Source of the DNA: Hellea sp.
GTDB lineage: Bacteria; Pseudomonadota; Alphaproteobacteria; Caulobacterales; Maricaulaceae
Direction: 5' to 3'
NCBI GenBank assembly: GCA_020629545.1
Contig: JAHDDC010000008.1
Coordinates: forward strand, 1-64,000
DNA length: 64,000 bases
Shown: piece after piece, positions 45,973 to 53,588 of the stretch
How positions within the stretch are numbered: position 1 is the stretch's first letter
Layout: every line of letters starts with the position of its first letter
Translations under genes and position numbers: made by a program
Notes under the pieces: generated by a model
Told to the model about the DNA's origin: nothing
What the model saw: the letters and a program-made list of their open reading frames with translations, nothing else
Databases searched by the model: none

Positions 45973-46854
45973 ATGCAAGACGCACAAGTTGTAGAGGCCG
46001 CTGAGGCCGCAGGCGAAGCCGCAACCGGCAGCGGGTTTTCGATCCAGAATTTCACTGACGTTAATTGGCTCGTTGAAAATATCGGGCCATTGGCCATGAA
46101 ACTTATCATAGCGCTCGCAATCCTTTGGATCGGGCTAAAAATCGCCCGTTGGGCCGGTAATTTTGTCAAGAAATTATCCATGCGTTCTCCTGCTGTAGAC
46201 GAGACTCTTGGAAACTTCTTGGGATCAATTGTTCGTTATGCGGCAACGGCCATGGTTTTTGTAACAGCCATTACACAGCTCGGTGTCGAAACTGCATCAT
46301 TAGTCGCCATGCTGGGTGCCGCAACTTTGGCGATTGGCCTCGCGCTCCAAGGAACTCTCGGAAATGTCGCCGCAGGCGTGATGCTTATGCTTTTCCGCCC
46401 TTACAAACTCGGAGACTATGTCAGTGTCGCTGGACAGGAAGGCGTAGTTAGAGACATGAACATTTTCACCACAAACCTTGCGACAGTCGATAATAAAGAA
46501 ATCATTATAGCCAATGGCGAAGCCTGGGGTTCAACCATTTCAAACTTCACATCACTGGGTAAACGCCGCGTGGACGTTGATTACGGAATTCACTATGATG
46601 ACGATATCGATAAGGCGATTAAGATTATCAATGATACGGCCGCGAAACATCCGCATGTGATTTCAGATCCAGAAGCGCCATGGGCAAAAGTGGTAACACT
46701 CAACGAAAGTTCAGTCGATATCCAAAGCCGTGTCTGGTGTAAATCGGAGCACTATTGGGACGTGATGTTTGATCTCAAGAAATCCATTAAGGAAGCTTTT
46801 GACAAAAACGGTATAACTATACCTTACCCAACATCGATCGAACTTGACGGCTAG
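45973..46854 (+). CDS. MscS-family mechanosensitive channel (tandem copy 2)
   Basis: 293 residues, paralogous to the preceding gene. The pore helix GAATLAIGLALQGTLGNVAAG and LFRPYKLGDYV correspond to the MscS core, and TVDNKEIIIANGEAWGSTI, APWAKVVTLNESSVD and RVWCKSEHYWDV line up with copy 1. AGGAG precedes the start, and a strong terminator lies just after the stop (46875-46897). An N-terminal Ala/Glu-rich extension of about 25 residues is absent from copy 1. The two subunits might form mixed heptamers; that is speculation. Confidence 0.93.
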   Translation: MQDAQVVEAAEAAGEAATGSGFSIQNFTDVNWLVENIGPLAMKLIIALAILWIGLKIARWAGNFVKKLSMRSPAVDETLGNFLGSIVRYAATAMVFVTAITQLGVETASLVAMLGAATLAIGLALQGTLGNVAAGVMLMLFRPYKLGDYVSVAGQEGVVRDMNIFTTNLATVDNKEIIIANGEAWGSTISNFTSLGKRRVDVDYGIHYDDDIDKAIKIINDTAAKHPHVISDPEAPWAKVVTLNESSVDIQSRVWCKSEHYWDVMFDLKKSIKEAFDKNGITIPYPTSIELDG

Positions 46855-46874
46855 ATCTAAAAACATTTTAATTG

Positions 46875-46897
46875 AAGGCCCCGACAGGGGCCTTTTT
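46875..46897 (+). terminator. Rho-independent terminator of the tandem mscS genes
   Basis: AAGGCCCC and GGGGCCTT form an 8-bp stem around a GACA loop, followed by TTTTT counting the stem end. It lies 20 bases after the second mscS stop. The next gene begins immediately downstream. Confidence 0.85.
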
Positions 46898-46915
46898 ATG
46901 GGCGGGGAGCGCCGA

Positions 46916-47299
46916 GTGAAGTTGAAAGATTTTTGTTATTACCTGGCCATTGGCTTGATCGCGTTTTGGATGCTTGCAGGGGCCTGGGTTCATTTTTTTC
47001 AACCCGAATTATTCTATAAAATCGTTCCCGATTTTCTACCCAAGAAAGAAGTGGTCATTCTATCGGGGATACCAGAGCTCTTGATCGGAATAGGTGTATT
47101 GATACCCAAAACCCGGTCTTTGGCCGGGCTTGCATTTGCAATGTTATGCTTGGCTTTTTTACCGCTGCATCTCTGGGATCTTGTCCGCGATGATCCAGCC
47201 ATAACACCCCAAAGCGCTGCTATTATTCGCGTGTTTGTTCAATTCGTTTTGATGTGGACAGGATGGCAGGTTTGGAGACGCTGGCGTAAAAGCGCATAG
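46916..47299 (+). CDS. DoxX-like small membrane protein
   Basis: 127 residues from a GTG start preceded by GGGGAG at 6-7 bases; ATG codons at 46898 and 46844 are in frame but fall in or before the terminator. Four hydrophobic helices with the pattern of DoxX-like proteins: an N-terminal LAIGLIAFWMLAGAWVHFF, then ILSGIPELLIGIGVLIP, and a C-terminal basic tail. Family members are often of unknown function or linked to thiol or oxidative-stress handling. The start right behind a terminator implies a promoter overlapping the terminator or transcription by read-through. Confidence 0.75.
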   Translation: MKLKDFCYYLAIGLIAFWMLAGAWVHFFQPELFYKIVPDFLPKKEVVILSGIPELLIGIGVLIPKTRSLAGLAFAMLCLAFLPLHLWDLVRDDPAITPQSAAIIRVFVQFVLMWTGWQVWRRWRKSA

Positions 47300-47308
47300 A
47301 AATTTCCT

Positions 47309-47839
47309 TTAGAAATATTCCTTCAAAACCCGGTCCAGACGGCGCTGAACAAGCGCTGTGAGTTTTTGCAATCCGTAAAGAGACAAGATTGACCGAGCTA
47401 TTTCTTCGCGGCCCATAAATTCGTCGGCGCAGCGAAGCTCAAGAACAAGTGCGGCAAGTTCAGAAAGCGGAATCTCTGCAAAGCTTCTGGTGCCTAGCGC
47501 GCGCATGTTGACTTTCTCCTGATCCGCAAGCCGAACGATCCAACAGCGCGGATCGCTGTCATCTTCGACCTCGGTATCATTTTCTCGCTCGATGATAACG
47601 GTATTTTTCTTGGCTGCGTCCAATATAACCCGCTCAAACCGCGATCTTACAGAAGCTGTAATTTTCATAAGACCTCCGGCCTTGGCATAGGTCTGAAACA
47701 GATGCAGGGCCTGCATTGGACCCTGAGCCGCTAAAATTTCACTCATTCCGTCCATAAACTGTACCGGACTAGCTCTTCGCGGATCTGCTACGGGACGGGT
47801 TTGCCATTCTTGATATGGATTGAGTTTTATGTCCAACAT
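47309..47839 (-). CDS. Uncharacterised protein, possible DUF3320-like winged-helix
   Basis: 176 residues from ATG 47839, with AGGTGA eight bases upstream; a TTG at 47878 is in frame but has no ribosome site. No signal peptide or membrane helix. The pattern GPMQALHLFQTYAKAGG, then SVRSRFERVILDAAKK and a C-terminal LSELAALVLELR faintly recalls the winged-helix DUF3320 domain found at the end of some large helicases, but this is a weak impression. No neighbours point to a function. Its promoter must lie in the AT-rich gap at 47840-48116, shared with the divergent peptide gene. Confidence 0.62.
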   Translation of the reverse strand: MLDIKLNPYQEWQTRPVADPRRASPVQFMDGMSEILAAQGPMQALHLFQTYAKAGGLMKITASVRSRFERVILDAAKKNTVIIERENDTEVEDDSDPRCWIVRLADQEKVNMRALGTRSFAEIPLSELAALVLELRCADEFMGREEIARSILSLYGLQKLTALVQRRLDRVLKEYF

Positions 47840-48048
47840 CGCCTCATTCACCTGGGTAGAGTCTCTTTTTGGGAACAAATAGCGTTAATATATTATGATT
47901 TGGTGAAACCGACTCAAGATAAACGTGGAAATTCCGCTGAAATCAACCCAATCGCTCGCCTTAAACGATAGAAAATTCAATAAATTTCGCTTAAAATACG
48001 CATAAATATCAATAACATAAGCTTCTGTTCATCACCCGTTAATACATG

Positions 48049-48077
48049 TTGACTTCGAAAAGTGATTCATACATTAT
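48049..48077 (+). promoter_or_regulatory. Candidate promoter of the GG-leader peptide gene
   Basis: TTGACT (48049-48054), a 17-base spacer and CATTAT (48072-48077) lie 39 bases upstream of the peptide start. A second possible -10 (TATAAA, near 48099) lies closer. The gap 47840-48116 around it is markedly AT-rich and holds no other open reading frame I can defend. Confidence 0.4.
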
Positions 48078-48116
48078 TAACCCAGTAGCAAATCTGCTAT
48101 AAATTTGGGGTGTTCA

Positions 48117-48182
48117 ATGCGAGAACTAACCACAGAAGAAATCGAAGTCGTCGTAGGCGGCTCTTTAAAAGTCGAAGTTTAA
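48117..48182 (+). CDS. Double-glycine leader mini-peptide (bacteriocin/pheromone type)
   Basis: A 21-codon gene. Residues 1-15, MRELTTEEIEVVVGG, fit the double-glycine leader of class II bacteriocins and peptide pheromones: MREL/MKEL start, EE/EI core, hydrophobic residues at the -4 and -7 type positions and GG at -2/-1. Cleavage after GG by a C39-peptidase ABC exporter would leave only SLKVEV. A putative promoter lies upstream and a strong terminator 30 bases after the stop, so it is a complete transcription unit and not a fragment of a larger gene. The ribosome site is weak (TGGGG). The function is unknown; pheromone is a guess. No exporter is in the window. Confidence 0.6.
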   Translation: MRELTTEEIEVVVGGSLKVEV

Positions 48183-48211
48183 TATATCGTCGATTTTATA
48201 AATTGAACATT

Positions 48212-48236
48212 AGGCCCTTCACGGGCCTTTTTTTTT
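48212..48236 (+). terminator. Rho-independent terminator after the mini-peptide gene
   Basis: AGGCCC and GGGCCT form a 6-bp GC-rich stem with a 5-base TTCAC loop, followed by nine T residues. It isolates the peptide gene from the histidine kinase, whose ATG lies 38 bases further on. Confidence 0.88.
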
Positions 48237-48274
48237 GGCAAAAATCATTAATGTTTTCGATCTAAACTCTATTT

Positions 48275-50404
48275 ATGTTTAGAGCCATAATATATGTTTT
48301 TATTCTTCTCGGAGCGTTAATCGCGATTTCCCAAGATGCGAAAGCGGCTAATGAAAAAATAGTAGCTATAGCAAATGGTCTAATAGATTCGAAAGCCCGA
48401 CTTGAAGAGAAAAGCAATTCAGATTTAAACGCCCTAAATGAAGCAATTCTCGATGACAAATTTATAAAAGCATCGTCGATATTGAAAGAAACTGATGCAC
48501 CCATAGACTTACTGGAGACCTATCATTTCGTCATAGAGCTGAGTATCGATGATGTAAACTCGGCGGAGGAGATATCCTGGCTAGAAAATTGCGTTGCGAC
48601 AAAACCTCCGATTCTAGCCCACAACTGTGCTACTGGGCTCGCGAAGCCTCACATTATTAACAACGAGCGATCGGCAAGCATGCAATGGGCGATAAGGTCC
48701 GCTGAAGTCTTAAGTGAGATGGAATATGGTACCAAGGAATATTGGCTCGCATCCTATAAAACATCCTACTTACTCTACATGTCTTATCTTCTTGATCGAA
48801 ATTTGGAAAAAACTCTAAACGCTGTCACCGAATTCGTGGAAGCTAAAAACCAGGTTGGTATATCCACAGCCATATATCCGATTATAAATAACATTGTCCT
48901 TCTAGAAAACAAAATTGAAGGCCCAGAAAAAGCTTGGGAAACACTTCAAGGTATTAACATCAACTTGGATGGCCTAGACAAGGCTGACAAAGAGATCATT
49001 CTGTATACCCTCGGAAAAGTTGGGACAGAGGCAAATCAATATGAAAAATCAATTGGGTACTTGAATGAACTTAACCGAACCGTAGAACACCCGGGCTTGA
49101 AAAAGGCCCATTACGGTTATTTTGCTCTCTCACTAGCGAAAACGGGAAAAACCAAACGTGCAGAAGACGTTATTTTAGAGAGTAGGCAATATTACAAAGA
49201 CGGCTTCACAGGGCAGTCTGGCGCTCGAATACTTCAAGCTCAGAAGGAACTATCCTTGAGCAGTAAAGATTTCAAACAAGCCTACGAACTGGAAAAAAAG
49301 ATTTCCGAAATCAATGAAGCTGTGTGGGTCAAAACATTATCTGATGATCAAAGACGGCTGGCATCTGAGTTGGAAGCATCAAATGAGAAACTTGCAAGTG
49401 AGCAGCAGCGCCTCAAGTTGGAATTAACGATAACTGAAGAAAAAGAAAAAACAGCCAAACTCGTGATCGCGAGTCTTATCGCATTCGGACTTTTATTGTT
49501 GACTCTGGTTATCTTTTTAAGACGATCTCGCGATACAGCACTCGCGCTCAACAACAAGCTCGAAATCCAAAACGCGCAAATTGTGAAATCCCAAGAAGAA
49601 CTTATTATCGCTAACGACCTCGCAAATGCCGGACTTCGGGCAAAAGAAAAATTCATTGGCGTCGTCGGCCATGAACTGCGGACGCCTTTAAATCCCATCA
49701 TTAACATGGCGCGGATTTTAGCCGACAAGGCCGACAATCCATCAGACAAGGAATCCCTTGAGGCCATTTATGATGGCGGACAGAGATTACACATGACAAT
49801 CGAAAATATGATAGCCGTCAGTAATGAGACCTACTTAGTTTACCGGGAGAAAACCGACCTTGTTCTGATGGTCTGCAATATTATGGAAGATCGGAAAAAA
49901 CAGCTTATCGACAAGAAGGCAGCCGCGCAAAAATCAGGATCCGACTTCACATTCAAAGTATCAAAGTCCAAAGACTTCCCCGATACATTCTCGACCGGGA
50001 AAATCATGCTGGACCGCGTGCTTATCAACATTATCGATAATGCCATCAAGTTTACCAGCACAGGCCATATTCATATCAATTTATTGCTCGACGCGGATCA
50101 ACGCGCTCGCATCGAAATTCTCGATACAGGTTCCGGAATTTCCAAACAGGCTATTCGGGAGATCTTTGAACCTTTCAGCCAGGAAAATGAAGGCCTGTCC
50201 AGATCCCATGAAGGGTCCGGCCTGGGTCTGACCGTCGCGCAAAAATATCTTAAGGCGTTAAATGGACGAATTGAGATAGAGAGTGAACTTGGCGCGGGAA
50301 CCTTGGTGGCGGTTGTTATCCCCGAAACATTCAATGAAAATAAAGTTAAACTCGCCAAAGATGACGACGCCCAAGGCGATATCAATTTCCGAAAATCAGC
50401 CTAA
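48275..50404 (+). CDS. Membrane sensor histidine kinase with periplasmic TPR domain
   Basis: 709 residues. A signal anchor (1-24) precedes a roughly 365-residue helical sensor with TPR-like repeats, including a Cys106/Cys118 pair; a coiled coil (355-392) leads to the membrane helix (396-415) and a second coiled coil (420-460). The kinase core follows: HELRTPLNP with His466, the N box with Asn585 and Asn589, G1 DTGSGI (617-622) and G2 GSGLGL (647-652). There is no receiver domain and no response regulator gene nearby, so it is an orphan kinase. No Shine-Dalgarno is seen, and the start lies 38 bases after a terminator, suggesting low or read-through expression. The ligand is unknown; the adjacent GG-leader peptide is the obvious candidate to test. 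Confidence 0.9.
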   Translation: MFRAIIYVFILLGALIAISQDAKAANEKIVAIANGLIDSKARLEEKSNSDLNALNEAILDDKFIKASSILKETDAPIDLLETYHFVIELSIDDVNSAEEISWLENCVATKPPILAHNCATGLAKPHIINNERSASMQWAIRSAEVLSEMEYGTKEYWLASYKTSYLLYMSYLLDRNLEKTLNAVTEFVEAKNQVGISTAIYPIINNIVLLENKIEGPEKAWETLQGININLDGLDKADKEIILYTLGKVGTEANQYEKSIGYLNELNRTVEHPGLKKAHYGYFALSLAKTGKTKRAEDVILESRQYYKDGFTGQSGARILQAQKELSLSSKDFKQAYELEKKISEINEAVWVKTLSDDQRRLASELEASNEKLASEQQRLKLELTITEEKEKTAKLVIASLIAFGLLLLTLVIFLRRSRDTALALNNKLEIQNAQIVKSQEELIIANDLANAGLRAKEKFIGVVGHELRTPLNPIINMARILADKADNPSDKESLEAIYDGGQRLHMTIENMIAVSNETYLVYREKTDLVLMVCNIMEDRKKQLIDKKAAAQKSGSDFTFKVSKSKDFPDTFSTGKIMLDRVLINIIDNAIKFTSTGHIHINLLLDADQRARIEILDTGSGISKQAIREIFEPFSQENEGLSRSHEGSGLGLTVAQKYLKALNGRIEIESELGAGTLVAVVIPETFNENKVKLAKDDDAQGDINFRKSA

Positions 50405-50458
50405 TTTTTCAGCGCGATGACTTAGCGGCTCAAACCGCATCCTTGTTTATATTTTGAT

Positions 50459-50545
50459 TGGTGCCCTGGAGAAGACTCGAACTTCCACTTCCATACAGAA
50501 ACTAGCACCTGAAGCTAGCGCGTCTACCAATTCCGCCACCAGGGC
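50459..50545 (-). tRNA. tRNA-Leu (anticodon CAG)
   Basis: On the minus strand the sequence begins GCCCTGGTGGCGGAATTGG and ends with TTCGAGTCTTC, a CCAGGGC acceptor arm and an encoded ACCA. The 7-bp acceptor stem GCCCTGG/CCAGGGC pairs fully. The anticodon arm CTAGC-TTCAGGT-GCTAG gives anticodon CAG, reading CUG codons. A long variable arm, as in all bacterial tRNA-Leu, brings the length to 87 bases with CCA. No repeat of its 3' end or integrase suggests use as an attachment site. Confidence 0.96.
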
Positions 50546-50682
50546 ATGATGACCAGCCCCATAAGAGCAAGACCCGCCATATATGGGATCGTCTGTATCA
50601 GGTCAACTGATACAACTCGCCTTTTGTTTACATGCGACGCCTTTGGACCTTGCGCGGGAATATACACAGCGTATGAACAATT

Positions 50683-52599
50683 ATGGTCGCTGAACTTGGG
50701 CATATCCTTTTAATCACAGCATTTGTGATTGCACTCGCTCAGACCTGCGTGCCGCTTTGGGGCGCAAAAACCAATAATGTCCAAATGATGAGCTTTGGGG
50801 ATCAGGCGGCACGTTTGCAATGTTTAGTCTTGATCGGTGCATTTGCGTTGTTGACTACGTCTTTCATTAGATCAGATTTTTCAGTAAAACTCGTCGCGGA
50901 TCACTCGCACAGCGCGAAACCGCTTTTGTACAAAATCAGTGGCGTTTGGGGCAATCATGAAGGTTCCATGCTGCTATGGGTTCTTATCTTGGCGATTTAT
51001 GGCGCCATGGTTCCAATCTTTGGAAAGTCCCTCCCCGCGAGCCTGAAAGCGCGCGCCATTGGCATTCAAGGGCTGCTCGGCGTCGGCTTTTTGGGATTTC
51101 TTTTGTTTACGTCAAACCCGTTTTGGCGATTAAGCCCGTCGCCTGCTGATGGCGCAGGTCTAAACCCGCTTTTACAGGACCCTGGACTCGCCCTTCATCC
51201 TCCATTTCTATACCTCGGATATGTTGGGTTCTCTCTAAGTTTCTCATTTGCCTGTGCGGCGCTCATTGAAGGCAAAGTCGACGCCATCTGGGCAAGATGG
51301 CTTCGGCCCTGGGTTTTGTTAGCCTGGAGCTTTCTGACAATCGGTATTACGCTGGGAAGCCTTTGGGCCTATTATGAACTTGGCTGGGGTGGTTGGTGGA
51401 TGTGGGATCCCGTTGAAAATGTGTCTTTCATGCCGTGGCTTGCTGGAACAGCGCTTTTACACTCTATCTTGGTTCTTGGCACTCGCCACGCCCTGCCAAG
51501 CTGGACTGTACTTCTGGCTATTGCCACATTTTCTCTCAGTTTAATCGGAACATTTGTGGTTCGTTCTGGCGTATTGATTTCCGTTCACACCTTTGCCGTA
51601 GATCCCCAGCGCGGCATTTATATTCTTTCCTTACTGGCTTTGTATACGGGCGCTGCTTTATCGCTCTACGCTTGGAGATCCCGAATACTTCAGACACACA
51701 ACAGTTTCGAGCCTGCGTCCAAAAGCGGGGCATTGGTTTTGAATAATCTTCTTTTAATCATAGCAACATCGACAGTTTTCCTCGGCACATTTTATCCTCT
51801 TTTGATAGAAGCCATTTCAGATAATAAGCTGACTGTTGGCGCGCCCTATTTCGATAAAACCTTCACCCCCATCATGATTATCCTAATATTGGTTATGGGT
51901 GTGGGACCGCTTTTGAAATGGAATAATGAAACGTCGACAAAAGCCATGAAGATTTTTTCCAAGCTATTTGGCTTTTTTGTCGTTGCCTTTTTACTGACCA
52001 TAGCACTGGGCGGATCTGTGGGCGGCGGAATAGGTATAGGGCTTGCGCTTTATCTTCTCGCCGGTGTCTGTTTCGTCATAATTAAGCGGCGCCATAAATT
52101 GCGCCAACAGTCTGCAGCATTTTATGGGTTCATTGCAGGGCATTTGGGCATGGCGGTATTAACCCTAGCGATTACAGCGATGACGGTTTGGGGCGGCGAT
52201 AATGCAGCTCGTTTAAAAATTGGGGATAGCCTCACAATTGGCCAACACAGCTTCACGCTGACTGATATGGAAAATGGACGCCAGAATAATTACGAATATC
52301 TTCGCGGAACTTTTAAAGTGGAAAAATCTGGACGTGAGCTCAAAAGCTTATCAGCGGAACAACGATATTATCCTGTTCGCGATATGGTGACAACGGAAGC
52401 AGGCTTTAACCTGGGTCTTATTGATACTGTTTTTGCGGCACTTTCGGAAGGTGATCGAGACAAAGGCTGGGTCGTGCGTGTTTATTACCAACCTCTTGTT
52501 GTTTGGATATGGATTGGTGGGTTTTTGATTGCTTTAGGTGGATTTATTTCCCTCGCTGATCGGCGCCTGAGATTTCGTCCGGCTCAAGAGGAGGCGTAA
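50683..52599 (+). CDS. ccmF: Cytochrome c heme lyase subunit CcmF
   Basis: 638 residues and about 14 membrane helices. The tryptophan-rich WWD motif GWGGWWMWDPVEN (234-246) binds heme, and conserved histidines lie in VWGNHEGSMLLW (about 88-99) and in GLALHPPFLYLGYVG (around His172). CcmF joins heme, delivered by CcmE, to the CXXCH thiols of apocytochrome c in the periplasm with CcmH. It starts an operon with ccmG and ccmH, ccmG beginning directly after its stop. ccmE, usually just upstream, is not visible in the window. Confidence 0.96.
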   Translation: MVAELGHILLITAFVIALAQTCVPLWGAKTNNVQMMSFGDQAARLQCLVLIGAFALLTTSFIRSDFSVKLVADHSHSAKPLLYKISGVWGNHEGSMLLWVLILAIYGAMVPIFGKSLPASLKARAIGIQGLLGVGFLGFLLFTSNPFWRLSPSPADGAGLNPLLQDPGLALHPPFLYLGYVGFSLSFSFACAALIEGKVDAIWARWLRPWVLLAWSFLTIGITLGSLWAYYELGWGGWWMWDPVENVSFMPWLAGTALLHSILVLGTRHALPSWTVLLAIATFSLSLIGTFVVRSGVLISVHTFAVDPQRGIYILSLLALYTGAALSLYAWRSRILQTHNSFEPASKSGALVLNNLLLIIATSTVFLGTFYPLLIEAISDNKLTVGAPYFDKTFTPIMIILILVMGVGPLLKWNNETSTKAMKIFSKLFGFFVVAFLLTIALGGSVGGGIGIGLALYLLAGVCFVIIKRRHKLRQQSAAFYGFIAGHLGMAVLTLAITAMTVWGGDNAARLKIGDSLTIGQHSFTLTDMENGRQNNYEYLRGTFKVEKSGRELKSLSAEQRYYPVRDMVTTEAGFNLGLIDTVFAALSEGDRDKGWVVRVYYQPLVVWIWIGGFLIALGGFISLADRRLRFRPAQEEA

Positions 52600-53139
52600 A
52601 TGCAGTCAATACGGTCATTCCTGCCCCTGATTATATTTTCGGTCATTCTGTTGGGATTTGGACTATCCTTGTTTCGCGGAGACCCGAGCAAGCTTGAATC
52701 AAACTTAATTGATCAACCTTTCCCTGAATTTTCCCTGACAACTCTGGACAGTCCCGAAGTCATCTTAACAGAAACAAACATCAAAGGCGAAATCAGCCTC
52801 ATCAATGTTTTCGGATCTTGGTGTATCGCCTGCGTGCAGGAACATCCTAACCTAATGAAAATTGCCGAGTCAGACCGGGTAAGAATAATTGGCATGAATT
52901 GGCGTGATACGCGAGAAAAAGGGCGAAACTGGTTAAATCGATTTGGGGACCCATATGACCTCATCCTGTTTGATGCCGATAGCGAGCTGGCGATTTCACT
53001 AGGAGTAACGGGTGCTCCAGAAACCTATTTGGTCGACAAAGACGGGAATATTAGACATAAACATGTCGGGATTATTACCCATGAAGTTTGGAAAACCGAT
53101 ATTTTACCACGCATATTGAAATTGGAAAAAGGAGCATGA
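52600..53139 (+). CDS. ccmG: Thiol:disulfide interchange protein CcmG/DsbE
   Basis: 179 residues with an N-terminal membrane anchor (about 6-24) and a periplasmic thioredoxin fold. The active site is SWCIACVQEHP with Cys75 and Cys78, in the context of INVFGSWC, and the cis-Pro region is VTGAPETYLVD; the GxxGVTGAPET context is the CcmG hallmark. It reduces the heme-binding thiols of apocytochrome c or CcmH. It follows ccmF without a gap; ccmH overlaps its stop by 4 bases. Confidence 0.95.
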   Translation: MQSIRSFLPLIIFSVILLGFGLSLFRGDPSKLESNLIDQPFPEFSLTTLDSPEVILTETNIKGEISLINVFGSWCIACVQEHPNLMKIAESDRVRIIGMNWRDTREKGRNWLNRFGDPYDLILFDADSELAISLGVTGAPETYLVDKDGNIRHKHVGIITHEVWKTDILPRILKLEKGA

Positions 53140-53540
53140 AACATAGTGTCTGGATCATTATCTTTGTTCTTGTTGCTGGAATAGGCCTATCGTCATCTGT
53201 TGCAGCACAGGAAAATCGTCCCATTTCAGAACAGGTAATAGACTCTCGCGCTAAGGAAGTTGGCAGATCACTACGCTGTGTTGTTTGTCAAAATCAATCG
53301 ATCGAGGAATCGGATGCAAGTCTTGCCCAAGATATGCGCAAACTTGTTCGGGCCCGAATTGAAAAAGGTGATAGTAACGCCGAAGTTATCGAGTATATGC
53401 GAAGCAGTTATGGTGACTTTGTCCTTTTAGAACCACCCGTGCAGGGCAATACTTATGTGCTCTGGGCCCTTCCATTTATTCTATTGGCATTGGCCATGGC
53501 TTGGTTCATGCGCCAAACTCAGCGTCGTAATGAGACATAA
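53136..53540 (+). CDS. ccmH: Cytochrome c maturation protein CcmH/CycL
   Basis: 134 residues from ATG 53136, which has AAAGGAG upstream and overlaps the ccmG stop. A signal peptide (VLVAGIGLSSSVAAQ) is followed by the three-helix thiol domain with LRCVVCQNQS (Cys48, Cys51), then EYMRSSYGDFVLLEPP and a C-terminal membrane helix (LPFILLALAMAWFM). It takes part in apocytochrome thiol reduction with CcmG and CcmF. The CcmI part (TPR) found fused or adjacent in other species is not encoded downstream here. Confidence 0.95.
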   Translation: MKHSVWIIIFVLVAGIGLSSSVAAQENRPISEQVIDSRAKEVGRSLRCVVCQNQSIEESDASLAQDMRKLVRARIEKGDSNAEVIEYMRSSYGDFVLLEPPVQGNTYVLWALPFILLALAMAWFMRQTQRRNET

Positions 53541-53565
53541 AAAAACCGCGCCCGAATGAGCGCGG
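53539..53565 (-). terminator. Rho-independent terminator of the Ser/Tyr-rich repeat gene
   Basis: On the minus strand CCGCGC and GCGCGG form a 6-bp GC stem with an 8-base loop followed by a run of seven T residues. It lies 24 bases after the stop of the repeat gene and overlaps the end of ccmH. In the plus direction it lacks a T-run, so it mainly serves the minus strand. Confidence 0.75.
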
Positions 53566-53588
53566 CAATTTCTGAATTTTTGTTTTGT

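Noticed and set aside
48117..48236. Mini-peptide as a decayed longer bacteriocin gene
   Set aside because: No continuation of a Gly-rich core is found in any frame before the terminator 30 bases later, so a truncated gene is less likely than a complete mini-gene, though it cannot be excluded.
48275..50404. Hybrid histidine kinase with a receiver domain
   Set aside because: The sequence ends about 55 residues after the G2 box with a charged tail; no receiver-type Asp pocket is present.
50459..50545. tRNA-Leu as an integration site of a mobile element
   Set aside because: No integrase, no direct repeat of the tRNA 3' end and no change in gene content style on either side.
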